Below are positions 56,461 to 64,000 of a stretch of 64,000 nucleotides of DNA, piece by piece. Position numbers and translations under genes: made by a program. This stretch comes from Seohaeicola saemankumensis (GTDB lineage: Bacteria > Pseudomonadota > Alphaproteobacteria > Rhodobacterales > Rhodobacteraceae): the NCBI RefSeq assembly GCF_021021435.1, contig NZ_JAINWI010000013.1, positions 124,001-188,000 on the forward strand, given 5' to 3'. The first letter of the stretch is position 1, and every line of letters begins with the position of its first letter. The notes beneath the pieces were generated by a model. It saw only the letters and a list, made by a program, of their open reading frames with translations, had not been told where the DNA came from and searched no databases.

Positions 56461-57693
56461 ATGTTGCGTGCAGCCGGGCTATCACTTCTGGCCTTGTCAG
56501 TTCTGAGCGGTGCCGCACAGGCACGGTCTGTCGAGGGTGCGTTGACCTATCTGGCGCGGATGGCCCTGCCCGCAGGCACTGAAATCGTGATCGAAGCGCG
56601 CGGTCTTCAGGACACCTTGCTGGCTGAATCGCGGTTCCAGTCCGGTGGCAAGCAGGTTCCCTTTCCGTTTTCGATGACATTGCCCGATGATGTCAGCGCC
56701 ACGATCCGCGCGGCGATGGTGCTGGACGGTCAGCCGATCTGGGTCAGCAACCCGATCACGGTGCAGGCTGGCAGTACCGCGCTGGATCTGGGCGAGATTG
56801 TGTTGACCAGCTTTCAACCGATGGGTTTTGCCAGCACGCTGCGCTGTGGTGAAGTGCGGCTGCGGGTCGGGTTCTTCGAGGACCGCGCGGTTCTGGAAAC
56901 CGATGTGGACAGGTTCATCCTGTCGCAAGTGCCCGCCGCATCGGGCGCGAAATTCGAGGATGCGACAGATCAGGGCACGTTCTACTGGTCGCAGGGCGAT
57001 ACGGCCCTTGTGTCCCTTCAAGGGGAAGTTCTGCCAGAATGCGTGGCGGTTCCGCCTGAACCCGATCAGCCTTACCGCGCGCGCGGGACCGAACCGTTCT
57101 GGTCCCTGACCATCGCGGGCGGGCAAGTGGAACTGATCCCCAATATTGGGATGGCGCCGGTCAGGGCGCGACTTCCCCGCGCAGGGCTTGATGGGGCCGA
57201 TTTTGTTTTCGACATGACCAGCGCGCAAATGCTGCTGCGACTGTCCGAGGTAATATGTCGTGATCTGATGACGGGAACGCCCTATCCGCAAACAGTCGTT
57301 GTGACATGGCAGGAGGGTGACTTGCAGGGATGCGGCGGAGAAACCATCGACCTGTTGGCCGGGTTGGAATGGAAGGTCGAGGATATTGGCGGTGCGGGAA
57401 TTGTGGACAGGTCCGAGGTAACGCTCGAATTCGATGCGGTCACCCGACGTGTGGCCGGACGTGGCGGCTGCAACCGCTATAACGCGGCCTTCGACCTAAG
57501 CGGCGAAGGCCTGAGCATCGGACCTGCTGCGGCTACCCGTATGGCCTGCGTTGCCGCCCTGATGGAGCAGGAACAGCGGTTCTTTGAAGCGTTGCAACGC
57601 ATCAGCCGGTTCGACATCCAACCAGATGGCGCATTGCTGCTTTATTCAAATGACGGTCAAGATCCCGTCATGACAGCGCGCGTTCCGGATTGA
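56461..57693 (+). CDS. multidomain envelope protein: YbaY-, MliC-like and META domains
   Basis: This 410-residue exported protein has a signal peptide (about 1-21, cut after AQA), then a YbaY-type beta domain (about 25-120, SVEGALTYLARMALPAGTEIVIEARG), an MliC-like segment with CGEVRLRVGFFEDRAVLE near 135, a COG3650-like part around 205-300 (RARGTEPFWSLTI), and a C-terminal META/HslJ domain with GRGGCNRYNAAFDL near 340. Domains of this kind bind lysozyme or resist antibiotics and heat stress, but the fusion has no established role. GAGGAGACTGCA before the ATG is a good ribosome-binding site. Confidence 0.82.
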   Translation: MLRAAGLSLLALSVLSGAAQARSVEGALTYLARMALPAGTEIVIEARGLQDTLLAESRFQSGGKQVPFPFSMTLPDDVSATIRAAMVLDGQPIWVSNPITVQAGSTALDLGEIVLTSFQPMGFASTLRCGEVRLRVGFFEDRAVLETDVDRFILSQVPAASGAKFEDATDQGTFYWSQGDTALVSLQGEVLPECVAVPPEPDQPYRARGTEPFWSLTIAGGQVELIPNIGMAPVRARLPRAGLDGADFVFDMTSAQMLLRLSEVICRDLMTGTPYPQTVVVTWQEGDLQGCGGETIDLLAGLEWKVEDIGGAGIVDRSEVTLEFDAVTRRVAGRGGCNRYNAAFDLSGEGLSIGPAAATRMACVAALMEQEQRFFEALQRISRFDIQPDGALLLYSNDGQDPVMTARVPD

Positions 57694-57785
57694 AACAACT
57701 GACCGCAAATAGTCGCATAAGCTCGCGAACTCTCAAAAATCGGCAAAAGAAATCATAAGAATAACGAATGCTTGTTTTTCTGATA

Positions 57786-57998
57786 TCAAACCGCCGCTTC
57801 GCCAGGAACAGAGCAAACAGGCGTTCCGGTCCGTAGGCTTGTGACCAAGACACCGTCGTCAGACTGCACCAGATTGTAGCCATAGCCTGCAAGACGGTGT
57901 TTCCATTCGCGGGCCGACAAAGCCTTGCGACGTTCGCTGAGTACGAGATCAAGAACTTGGGCCGCCATGAAGGCGTCATTACTTTGGATAACAGACAT
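57786..57998 (-). CDS. small hypothetical protein
   Basis: I do not recognise this 70-residue protein. It begins SVIQSNDAFMAAQVLDLVLSERRKALSAREWKHRLAGYG and ends with a short beta-like segment; it is soluble with no signal. GGGAGAAAAAC before ATG 57998 is a fair ribosome-binding site. The frame is supported by coding-like composition and by the size of the gap it fills. It may be a small DNA- or RNA-binding protein, but this is a guess. Confidence 0.55.
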   Translation of the reverse strand: MSVIQSNDAFMAAQVLDLVLSERRKALSAREWKHRLAGYGYNLVQSDDGVLVTSLRTGTPVCSVPGEAAV

Positions 57999-58077
57999 GT
58001 TTTTCTCCCTGTGGATCAATCACTACAGGAAACAATCTGTTCGCAGATTCGGGCGTCAATTCTACCGGATCAGGGCA

Positions 58078-58140
58078 ATTGCGTGGCGAAATGAAACAAT
58101 TAAGGCAGGTCTGAGCTATTGGTTCCGATTGCGTGGCAAT
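58078..58140. promoter_or_regulatory. spaced 10-bp repeats upstream of small gene
   Basis: ATTGCGTGGC occurs twice in the same orientation, at 58078-58087 and 58128-58137, exactly 50 bp apart, upstream of the 70-residue gene; the second lies inside the dyad ATTGC-GTG-GCAAT. This looks like a pair of operator sites, but the regulator is unknown. Confidence 0.28.
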
Positions 58141-58173
58141 GGGTAAACGCGAACTATCCGAAGCGCTGAAAGA

Positions 58174-59355
58174 TCAGCGTAATCCGGCTTCGGATTCGAT
58201 CTGTGCACGGGACTTGCGCGCGCGTTCGGTGGCTGATTTCAACTGCCCGCAAGCCGCCATGATATCCTCGCCACGCGGGGTGCGGATGGGGCTGGCATAG
58301 CCGGCCTTATATATGATGTCGGCAAAGGCATGGATACGGTTGCCGGACGAGCGCTTGTAGGGCGCGCCGGGCCATTCGTTGAACGGAATCAGGTTGATCT
58401 TGGCCGGAATCCCCTCGATCAGCTTGACCAGTCGGTGGGCATCCGCGTCGCTGTCATTCACACCTGCCAACATCACGTATTCAAAAGTGATCCGCTCGGA
58501 ATTGGACACTTTGGGATAGTCGCGCAGCGCCGCCAGCAGGGTTTCGATGTTCCAGCGCTTGTTGATCGGGACAAGCGTATCGCGCACCTCATCGGTGGTC
58601 GCATGGAAGCTGACCGCCAGCAAGCAGCCGATTTCCTGCGCCGTGCGAGCGATCTCAGGCACCACGCCGGATGTCGACAGCGTGATCCGACGACGGCTGA
58701 GGCTGATGCCTTCGGGGTCCATCGCGATCTTCATCGCATCTCGCACGTTGTCGAAATTATAAAGTGGCTCGCCCATGCCCATCAGTACGATATTGGACAG
58801 AAGCCGCGTTTCGTCCTTGGGATTGCGTCCGGGTTCCGGCCATTCCCCCAAATCGTCGCGCGCGACCATAACCTGCCCGATGATCTCGGCGGCAGTCAGG
58901 TTGCGGACCAGTTTCTGTGTGCCGGTGTGGCAGAAGGAACAAGTCAGCGTGCAACCAACCTGCGAAGAGATACACAGCGTGCCGCGCCCTTCCTCGGGGA
59001 TATAGACCACCTCGACTTCATGCCCGCCCGCGATGCGGACCAGATATTTGCGCGTGCCATCCTCGGACAGTTGGCGGGTGACGACTTCGGGCACTTCGAT
59101 CGTGAAATGCTCTGCCAGTTCCGCACGATAGGGTTTGGCCAGATTGGTCATCTGGCCGAACTCCCGCACGCCTTTCTGGTAGATCCACTGCCAGATCTGG
59201 CCCACGCGCATCTTGGCCTGCTTTTCGGGAGTGCCATGTGCGATCAGCGCCGTGCGCATCCCGTCGCGGGTCAGCCCGACAAGGTTCATCGGGCCCTCCG
59301 GCAGCTTGCGGGGGATGGTCATGACATCTTGTGTGATCGGTGCAGTCGCAGTCAT
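58174..59355 (-). CDS. rlmN: dual-specificity 23S rRNA/tRNA adenine C2-methyltransferase
   Basis: RlmN is a radical SAM enzyme that methylates A2503 of 23S rRNA and A37 of some tRNAs. The 393-residue protein has the cluster motif Cys135-x3-Cys139-x2-Cys142, Cys128 in [12 protein letters not shown], and the C-terminal methyl-carrying Cys in [11 protein letters not shown] 59355 gives the family length; the longer frame upstream crosses a terminator. The N-terminal helical region (about 20-100) is as in E. coli. Confidence 0.94.
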   Translation of the reverse strand: MTATAPITQDVMTIPRKLPEGPMNLVGLTRDGMRTALIAHGTPEKQAKMRVGQIWQWIYQKGVREFGQMTNLAKPYRAELAEHFTIEVPEVVTRQLSEDGTRKYLVRIAGGHEVEVVYIPEEGRGTLCISSQVGCTLTCSFCHTGTQKLVRNLTAAEIIGQVMVARDDLGEWPEPGRNPKDETRLLSNIVLMGMGEPLYNFDNVRDAMKIAMDPEGISLSRRRITLSTSGVVPEIARTAQEIGCLLAVSFHATTDEVRDTLVPINKRWNIETLLAALRDYPKVSNSERITFEYVMLAGVNDSDADAHRLVKLIEGIPAKINLIPFNEWPGAPYKRSSGNRIHAFADIIYKAGYASPIRTPRGEDIMAACGQLKSATERARKSRAQIESEAGLR

Positions 59356-59431
59356 CGGCGCGGATATCCTTGAGAACAGACACGGCACATACAGGATTCG
59401 TGAGACGAATCCAAAGGCAAGTTTCAAAAGC

Positions 59432-59457
59432 AAAAGGCAGCCCCTTGAGGGACTGCC
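59432..59457 (-). terminator. Rho-independent terminator after IalB-family gene
   Basis: On the minus strand GGCAGTCCC and GGGGCTGCC pair across a 4-nt loop (one G-T pair) and TTTT follows. It lies 23 bp past the stop of the IalB-family gene and before rlmN. Confidence 0.8.
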
Positions 59458-59479
59458 CGTCAGGGTCGCATCGCTGCCT

Positions 59480-60031
59480 TTATTGGCAGCGGCGGCCCGC
59501 CTCTTCCGAGGCCGCAGTATATCCCAGAAGCGAGAACGTGTCTTTCGTGACCGTGCCACGGCTGGAACGTGCTGTCAGGATCGCCGAAGCACCACCTTTC
59601 ATGGCCGCGATAATCCTTGCGTCATCCTCGGCCGAGGCGGGCCATGCCCATTCACCTTCGGTAAAAAGCTCGAACTGCGTGCCGCTGATATCCATGTTGA
59701 CGGTTGATCCTGATGCGAACGGATAGCCGCCCGTAAAGGTGACCTGTCCGTTTACACCTGCGGCAGGACGGTAGAAGGTCATCAGAAGGATCTCGCCGCG
59801 CTGCACAGCGACCACGCGTCCGTCGCGTGTGTTGACTGTCTCTTTCGGGGATGACACGGCCCAGCATTCTTTCGGATCGGCATCCTCGAAAACGCTCCAA
59901 TCCGTTTCTGCGGCAACCTGATTTGTGCTTGTCTGTTGTGCCCAAACCCCTGTGCCTGCCAATGCGCCGGTCAGGACGAACGCCGCCCCGACGCCTGCGC
60001 GGAGCCAACCGCGCGCCAATTTTGATGTCAT
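59480..60031 (-). CDS. invasion-associated locus B (IalB) family protein
   Basis: This 183-residue exported protein has a signal peptide (residues 1-31, cut after VWA) and the IalB-like beta fold: [40 protein letters not shown] and the ending [13 protein letters not shown]. Despite the name, the family is common in non-pathogenic alphaproteobacteria and its function in the envelope is not known. ATG 60031 has GGAGG 8 nt upstream. A terminator follows. Confidence 0.85.
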   Translation of the reverse strand: MTSKLARGWLRAGVGAAFVLTGALAGTGVWAQQTSTNQVAAETDWSVFEDADPKECWAVSSPKETVNTRDGRVVAVQRGEILLMTFYRPAAGVNGQVTFTGGYPFASGSTVNMDISGTQFELFTEGEWAWPASAEDDARIIAAMKGGASAILTARSSRGTVTKDTFSLLGYTAASEEAGRRCQ

Positions 60032-60225
60032 CTGTCCAGCCTCCAAGCCGTACTCGCCTCAATTAACCGAGGGTTGCGGCCTACCGTTTTCGGCCTGTGC
60101 GCGCATCCCATTCCCTTCTCGACATTGCTACACTAGCCTGAAATCTGCCACATGCGAAAGAGTAGTTGGCGGAAAATCGCACAGCAAGGCGCGGTGATCG
60201 CGCAGAGTTTACGAAGGAAACCCTG

Positions 60226-61221
60226 ATGATACCCCCCGTTCCCATGGCTGAGATCTGGCGCGGCCCGTTTCTGGAAAGTATCCACCACGGTCACGCAGTG
60301 ATTTGTGACGCCTCGGGCGATATCGTCGAGGCGTGGGGCGACCCGCAGGCGGTGGTGATGCCGCGCTCCTCCTCCAAGATGTTGCAAGCCCTGCCGCTGA
60401 TCACCAGCGGGGCCGCGGATGCGGCACGGCTGTGGCCCGAACATCTGGCGCTGGCCTGCGCCAGCCATCAGGGGGCCGCGATCCATACCGACCGCGTGCG
60501 CGGCTGGCTGGACCATATCGGCTGCACTGTCGATGACTTCCGCTGTGGCCCGCAGGAACCCGCAGACATTCCTGCACGCGATGCGCTGATCCGGTCGGGT
60601 CAGGCCCCGTGCCAGATTCACAACAACTGTTCCGGCAAACACGCGGGTTTTCTGACGCTGAACCGCCACCTGCGGGGCGGGGCCGACTATGTCGATCCCG
60701 ACCATCCCGTGCAGCGCGCCTGCCTTGAGGTGTTTGAGGAGATCACGGAAGAGACCAGCCCCGGTTTCGGTATCGACGGCTGTTCGGCTCCAAACTACGC
60801 CACCTCGCTGCATGGAATGGCCCGCGCGATGGCGTTTTTCGCCGCAGCACAGGACGGGGGCACAGCCCAGCAATCCGCCGCCGCCCGGTTGGTGCAGGCC
60901 ATGACGGTCTATCCCGAACTCGTCGCCGGAGAAGGGCGCGCCTGCACGGCCTTGATGCGCGCCATGAACGGGCGCGTGGCGCTGAAAACCGGCGCCGAGG
61001 CGTTCTTCATCGCGATCATCCCCGAGCGTAAACTGGGTGTCGCGCTGAAGATCACAGACGGCACGACGCGCGGCGCTGAATGTGCAATCGCGGCAATCCT
61101 TGTGCGTCTGGGTGTGCTTGCGGCCGATCATCCGGCCACGCGGACCTATCTCAACGCCCCGATCCTGAACCGACGTGGGATCGAAACAGGGATGATTCGC
61201 GCCGGTGCTGCCTTTGCCTGA
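60226..61221 (+). CDS. asparaginase (PF06089, Rhizobium-type)
   Basis: This 331-residue enzyme belongs to the Asparaginase_II (PF06089) family, unrelated to the E. coli type. The residues known to matter in the Rhizobium etli enzyme ReAV appear at near-identical positions: Ser48 and Lys51 in PRSSSK, Ser80 in CASHQG, Cys135 and Lys138 in NNCSGKHAG, Cys186 in DGCSAPN and Lys254 in VALKTG. It should hydrolyse L-asparagine to aspartate and ammonia in the cytoplasm. AAGGAAACCCTG supports ATG 60226. It is convergent with serB, with 15 bp between. Confidence 0.87.
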   Translation: MIPPVPMAEIWRGPFLESIHHGHAVICDASGDIVEAWGDPQAVVMPRSSSKMLQALPLITSGAADAARLWPEHLALACASHQGAAIHTDRVRGWLDHIGCTVDDFRCGPQEPADIPARDALIRSGQAPCQIHNNCSGKHAGFLTLNRHLRGGADYVDPDHPVQRACLEVFEEITEETSPGFGIDGCSAPNYATSLHGMARAMAFFAAAQDGGTAQQSAAARLVQAMTVYPELVAGEGRACTALMRAMNGRVALKTGAEAFFIAIIPERKLGVALKITDGTTRGAECAIAAILVRLGVLAADHPATRTYLNAPILNRRGIETGMIRAGAAFA

Positions 61222-61236
61222 AGCCAGTTTCCGCGA

Positions 61237-62115
61237 TCAGGCCCCGACGAAATCCGTTCGTGCATAACCTTGGATATAGAGCAGCGCGGTCAGGTCGCCG
61301 TGATTGATCCGCACGTCGCATTGCGCGGCCACGCTGGGCTTTGCGTGTAGCGCGACGCCGGTGCCTGCGCGGGCCAGCATGCCCAGATCATTCGCCCCGT
61401 CGCCGACGGCAATGACATCTGCCTCGGCAATACCAAGCCGCGCGCTGATCTGCTCCAAAGCCTCAATCTTGGCCTGCCGTCCAAGGATGGGGCGGGCGAC
61501 GTCGCCGGTCAGCTTGCCGGCCTCGACCAGCAGCGTATTCGCGCGGTTCTCGTCAAAGCCGAGTGTCTTGGCCACCTGCGCCGTGAAAGCGGTGAACCCG
61601 CCCGAGACAAGGGCCGCGTGACCGCCATTGGCCTTCATCGTCGCAAGCAAGGCGGCACCGCCGGGCATATAGGTGATCCGCTCGCGTAGCACCTGATCTA
61701 TCACGCCTGCATCCAGTCCCCGCAGCAGGGCCACACGCTCCAGCAGTGCGGCCTCGAAATCCAGCTCGCCATTCATCGCGCGCGCCGTGATCCCCGCCAC
61801 ATGCGCGCCGACGCCCGCCATATCGGCCAGTTCGTCGATACATTCCTGCTGGATCATCGTGCTGTCCATATCGGCCAGCAGCATGCGCCTGCGCCGCCCC
61901 TGCGCGGGCTGCACCACCAGATCCAGACCCATGGCTTGCAGATCCTCCCAGACCTGCCAGCGGTTGTCCGGCATGGCGGGCAGCGGGAACTCTGCGGTCT
62001 CGTCAGGGTTCAGCCAGACCACGTCGCCCCCGCCCCAAGCATTCCGAAGCGATTCCAGCAAACTGCCTTCAAGATTGCGCGCTTGGGGATTGGCAAGAAT
62101 GGTGGCGATGAACAT
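61237..62115 (-). CDS. serB: phosphoserine phosphatase
   Basis: SerB removes phosphate from phosphoserine, the last step of serine synthesis. The 292-residue HAD-family enzyme has the nucleophile motif LADMDSTM (Asp82, Asp84), and a C-terminal GDGANDLGMLARAGTGVALHAKP metal-binding region. An N-terminal region of about 75 residues precedes the HAD domain, as in many proteobacterial SerB proteins. It is divergent from serC and serA, so all three serine-synthesis genes are together. Confidence 0.93.
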   Translation of the reverse strand: MFIATILANPQARNLEGSLLESLRNAWGGGDVVWLNPDETAEFPLPAMPDNRWQVWEDLQAMGLDLVVQPAQGRRRRMLLADMDSTMIQQECIDELADMAGVGAHVAGITARAMNGELDFEAALLERVALLRGLDAGVIDQVLRERITYMPGGAALLATMKANGGHAALVSGGFTAFTAQVAKTLGFDENRANTLLVEAGKLTGDVARPILGRQAKIEALEQISARLGIAEADVIAVGDGANDLGMLARAGTGVALHAKPSVAAQCDVRINHGDLTALLYIQGYARTDFVGA

Positions 62116-62197
62116 GGGGCAAGTTTCCGATCGTGGATGGTGATGTCGCAAATTGCGTCAGATGCGGCGCTATAGCCTCATTTTCTCCGTTGTGAAA

Positions 62198-62273
62198 GCC
62201 GCTGAACCCTTCTATCTGCAGCGGTGGGACACCCCTCCCCAACGGGGGGCGCTTATCTGGAAGGATAGCATCA
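62198..62273 (+). promoter_or_regulatory. candidate serC leader RNA
   Basis: Three hairpins precede serC: CCGCTG/CAGCGG at 62199-62224, a C-rich/G-rich stem CTCCCC/GGGGGG at about 62235-62250, and CTTATC/GATAG at 62252-62268, whose loop holds the Shine-Dalgarno GGAAGG. An alphaproteobacterial serC leader whose final stem covers the ribosome-binding site upstream of serC-serA is described in the literature (Corbino et al.). Position and architecture fit; I could not match the covariance model. Confidence 0.5.
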
Positions 62274-63428
62274 ATGACGACGACGAAACCGGCATCGCGG
62301 CCGGAAAATCCGCGGTTTTCCTCTGGCCCATGCGCCAAAATCCCCACATTCTCGCTTGATTTGCTGGCAGATGCGCCTTTGGGCCGCAGTCACCGTGCAG
62401 GCGTTGGCAAGGCCAAGCTGAAAGCCGCCATTGACGGCACGCGCGAGATTCTGGGTGTGCCCGCCGATTACCGTATCGGAATTGTGCCCGCCTCGGATAC
62501 CGGGGCATACGAGATGGCGATGTGGACCATGCTGGGCGAGCGCCCTGCCGAGATGGTTGCGTGGGAAAGCTTTGGTGCAGGCTGGGTGACCGATGCGGTC
62601 AAGCAACTTAAGATCGAAGCAACCGTGCACGAGGCGCCTTATGGCCAGATCGTGGATATGGCTGCGCTCAATTTTGATCACGACGTTTGCTTTACGTGGA
62701 ACGGCACGACTTCGGGCGTGCGTATGCCCAATGGCGACGCCATCCCGTCCGACCGCAAGGGCCTGACGCTTTGCGATGCGACCTCTGCCGCTTTCGCGCA
62801 GGATCTGCCCTGGGACAAACTGGATGTGACCACTTTCAGTTGGCAGAAGGTGCTTGGCGGCGAGGCGGCACATGGCATCCTGATCCTGTCGCCCCGCGCT
62901 GTCGAACGGCTGGAAAGCTACACGCCAGCATGGCCGCTGCCCAAGATTTTCCGTCTGACCTCGAAGGGCAAGCTGATCGAGGGGATTTTTGTCGGCGAGA
63001 CGATCAATACCCCGTCGATGCTGGCGGTCGAGGATTATCTAGTGGCGCTTGATTGGGCAAAATCCGTGGGCGGCCTCAAGGGGTTGATGGCACGAGCCGA
63101 TGCCAACGCCGGCGCGATCTGGGATTTCTGCGAAACCCGTTCGTGGATTGCCAATCTGGCGGATAATCCGGCGACACGGTCCAATACCTCGGTTTGCGTC
63201 AAGTTCACCGATGACCGCATCGCTGACGGTGCGGCCTTCGCGAAGGCTGTTGCGAAGCGCCTTGAAGCCGAAGGTGTGGCGCTGGATGTCGGTGCCTATC
63301 GTGACGCGCCCGCCGGTCTGCGGATCTGGTGCGGTGGCACGGTCGAGACAGCGGATATCAAGGCGCTGCTGCCTTGGCTCGAATGGGCTTTCGAGACGGA
63401 AATCGCGGCCCAGTCAGTGGCTGCCTAA
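62274..63428 (+). CDS. serC: phosphoserine transaminase
   Basis: SerC transfers an amino group to 3-phosphohydroxypyruvate in serine synthesis. The 384-residue PLP enzyme is of the Methanosarcina/alphaproteobacterial type; the PLP lysine lies in [16 protein letters not shown] near residue 195, and the N-terminal [14 protein letters not shown] is characteristic. It is first in the serC-serA operon. Confidence 0.94.
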   Translation: MTTTKPASRPENPRFSSGPCAKIPTFSLDLLADAPLGRSHRAGVGKAKLKAAIDGTREILGVPADYRIGIVPASDTGAYEMAMWTMLGERPAEMVAWESFGAGWVTDAVKQLKIEATVHEAPYGQIVDMAALNFDHDVCFTWNGTTSGVRMPNGDAIPSDRKGLTLCDATSAAFAQDLPWDKLDVTTFSWQKVLGGEAAHGILILSPRAVERLESYTPAWPLPKIFRLTSKGKLIEGIFVGETINTPSMLAVEDYLVALDWAKSVGGLKGLMARADANAGAIWDFCETRSWIANLADNPATRSNTSVCVKFTDDRIADGAAFAKAVAKRLEAEGVALDVGAYRDAPAGLRIWCGGTVETADIKALLPWLEWAFETEIAAQSVAA

Positions 63429-63443
63429 CCTGCATTCCATTTC

Positions 63444-63470
63444 GGGTGCGCGCCAAAGCTGTGCGCGCCC
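63444..63470 (+). other. strong hairpin between serC and serA
   Basis: A 10-bp stem (GGGTGCGCGC with GTGCGCGCCC, two G-T pairs) with a 7-nt loop lies 16 bp after the serC stop. It lacks a T tract, so it is probably not a full terminator; it may stabilise the serC mRNA end or reduce read-through into serA. Confidence 0.5.
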
Positions 63471-63501
63471 GCTTCCCCCTTATTCATAAAGGACCACTGA
63501 T

Positions 63502-64000
63502 ATGGCTCCCAAAGTTCTCATCTCCGACGAATTGTCCGATGCCGCCGTGCAGATCTTCCGCGACCGCGGGATCGACGTCGATTTCCAGCCCAAACTGGGC
63601 AAGGACAAAGAAAAGCTGCTGGAAATCATCGGCAATTACGATGGTCTGGCGATCCGCTCCGCTACCAAAGTCACCGACAAGGTGTTTGAGGCGGCAACCC
63701 ATCTCAAGGTCGTGGGCCGCGCCGGTATCGGTGTTGACAACGTGGACCGCGAAGCGGCCAGCAAGAAAGGCGTGATCGTGATGAACACGCCCTTCGGCAA
63801 CATGATCACGACTGCCGAACATGCGATTGCGATGATGTTCGCCGTCGCGCGCCAGATCCCCGAGGCCTCGGCTTCGACCCATGCGGGTAAATGGGAAAAG
63901 TCGAAATTCATGGGGGTCGAACTGACTGGCAAGACCCTTGGCGTGATCGGCGCGGGCAATATCGGCGGTATCGTTTGCGACCGTGCACGCGGGCTGCATA
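63502..64000 (+). CDS. serA: D-3-phosphoglycerate dehydrogenase, partial
   Basis: SerA starts serine synthesis by oxidising 3-phosphoglycerate. The visible N-terminal 166 residues begin PKVLISDELSDAAVQIF, include the substrate-binding GRAGIGVDNVD motif near residue 74, and reach the NAD-binding GVIGAGNIGG before the window ends. The gene runs off the right edge. AAAGGACCACTGAT precedes the ATG. Confidence 0.93.
   Translation, partial: MAPKVLISDELSDAAVQIFRDRGIDVDFQPKLGKDKEKLLEIIGNYDGLAIRSATKVTDKVFEAATHLKVVGRAGIGVDNVDREAASKKGVIVMNTPFGNMITTAEHAIAMMFAVARQIPEASASTHAGKWEKSKFMGVELTGKTLGVIGAGNIGGIVCDRARGLH

Overview
The window is a high-GC bacterial chromosome segment, almost certainly from an alphaproteobacterium of the order Rhodobacterales (Roseobacter/Rhodobacter relatives). 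This rests on protein families and gene order: rbfA-truB-rpsO-pnp in one neighbourhood, rsmB/heparinase-like/purH/lspA/DUF3035 lipoprotein/paired M16 peptidases in a row, gpmI/EnvC-like/ctpA/rppH, an alphaproteobacterial RibA with a long N-terminal extension, a serC-serA operon with a structured leader, and an FNR-type operator of the Rhodobacter FnrL kind. It looks like core chromosome: no insertion sequence, prophage, CRISPR array, tRNA or rRNA gene was seen. About 62 protein genes fill roughly 93% of the sequence.

Layout. 1-1602: a signal-less L,D-transpeptidase-fold protein translationally coupled to ribA. 1762-2448: an OmpR-type response regulator without a partner kinase, followed by an FNR-type box and a possible small RNA ending in a strong terminator. 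3010-8996: the urea ABC transporter urtABCDE, without urease genes beside it. 9128-12635: a transglutaminase-like protein, exonuclease III, a thioredoxin/TPR protein, a Lon-substrate-binding-domain protein and a Trm112-type protein. 12726-15053: an aldehyde dehydrogenase facing away from a 1-Cys peroxiredoxin. 15252-17740: a coupled retropepsin-like protease / RimK ligase / M14 aminoacylase cassette. 17768-18932: a lipase-like hydrolase with an unknown partner. 19084-26054 (minus strand): pnp, rpsO, an RTX-repeat protein, a DUF5665 membrane protein, a DUF1643 protein, truB, a phosphodiester-glycosidase-like protein and rbfA. 26148-33752: dapB, a small secreted protein, an SDHAF4-like protein, rsmB, a heparinase II/III-like protein, purH, lspA and a DUF3035 lipoprotein. 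33844-41165: two M16 peptidases, gpmI, an EnvC-like factor, ctpA, rppH. 41249-46082: a methyltransferase, a shortened dnaE2 colliding with queG. 46210-51109 (minus): lytic transglycosylase, rnr, dapE. 51447-54148: two tandem Hint-domain proteins behind a structured leader. 54184-59355: a small unknown gene with dapD, a LOG-family enzyme, a META-domain protein, a small unknown gene, rlmN. 59480-64000: an IalB-family protein, an asparaginase, serB, and serC-serA (serA runs off the window).

Functionally the window combines translation and RNA maturation (rbfA, truB, rpsO, pnp, rsmB, rlmN, queG, rnr, rppH, rimK), lysine/diaminopimelate synthesis (dapB, dapD, dapE), serine synthesis (serA, serB, serC), envelope maintenance (lspA, ctpA, EnvC-like, lytic transglycosylase, L,D-transpeptidase fold) and nitrogen scavenging (urt, asparaginase). 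No single large unknown system stands out. The points most worth a second look are: the FNR-box/small-RNA candidate at about 2487-2614; the C-terminally truncated dnaE2 whose end overlaps queG; the tandem Hint-domain genes in which the second copy has lost a key histidine, together with the hairpin-rich leader before them; and the RimB-like/RimK/M14 cassette.
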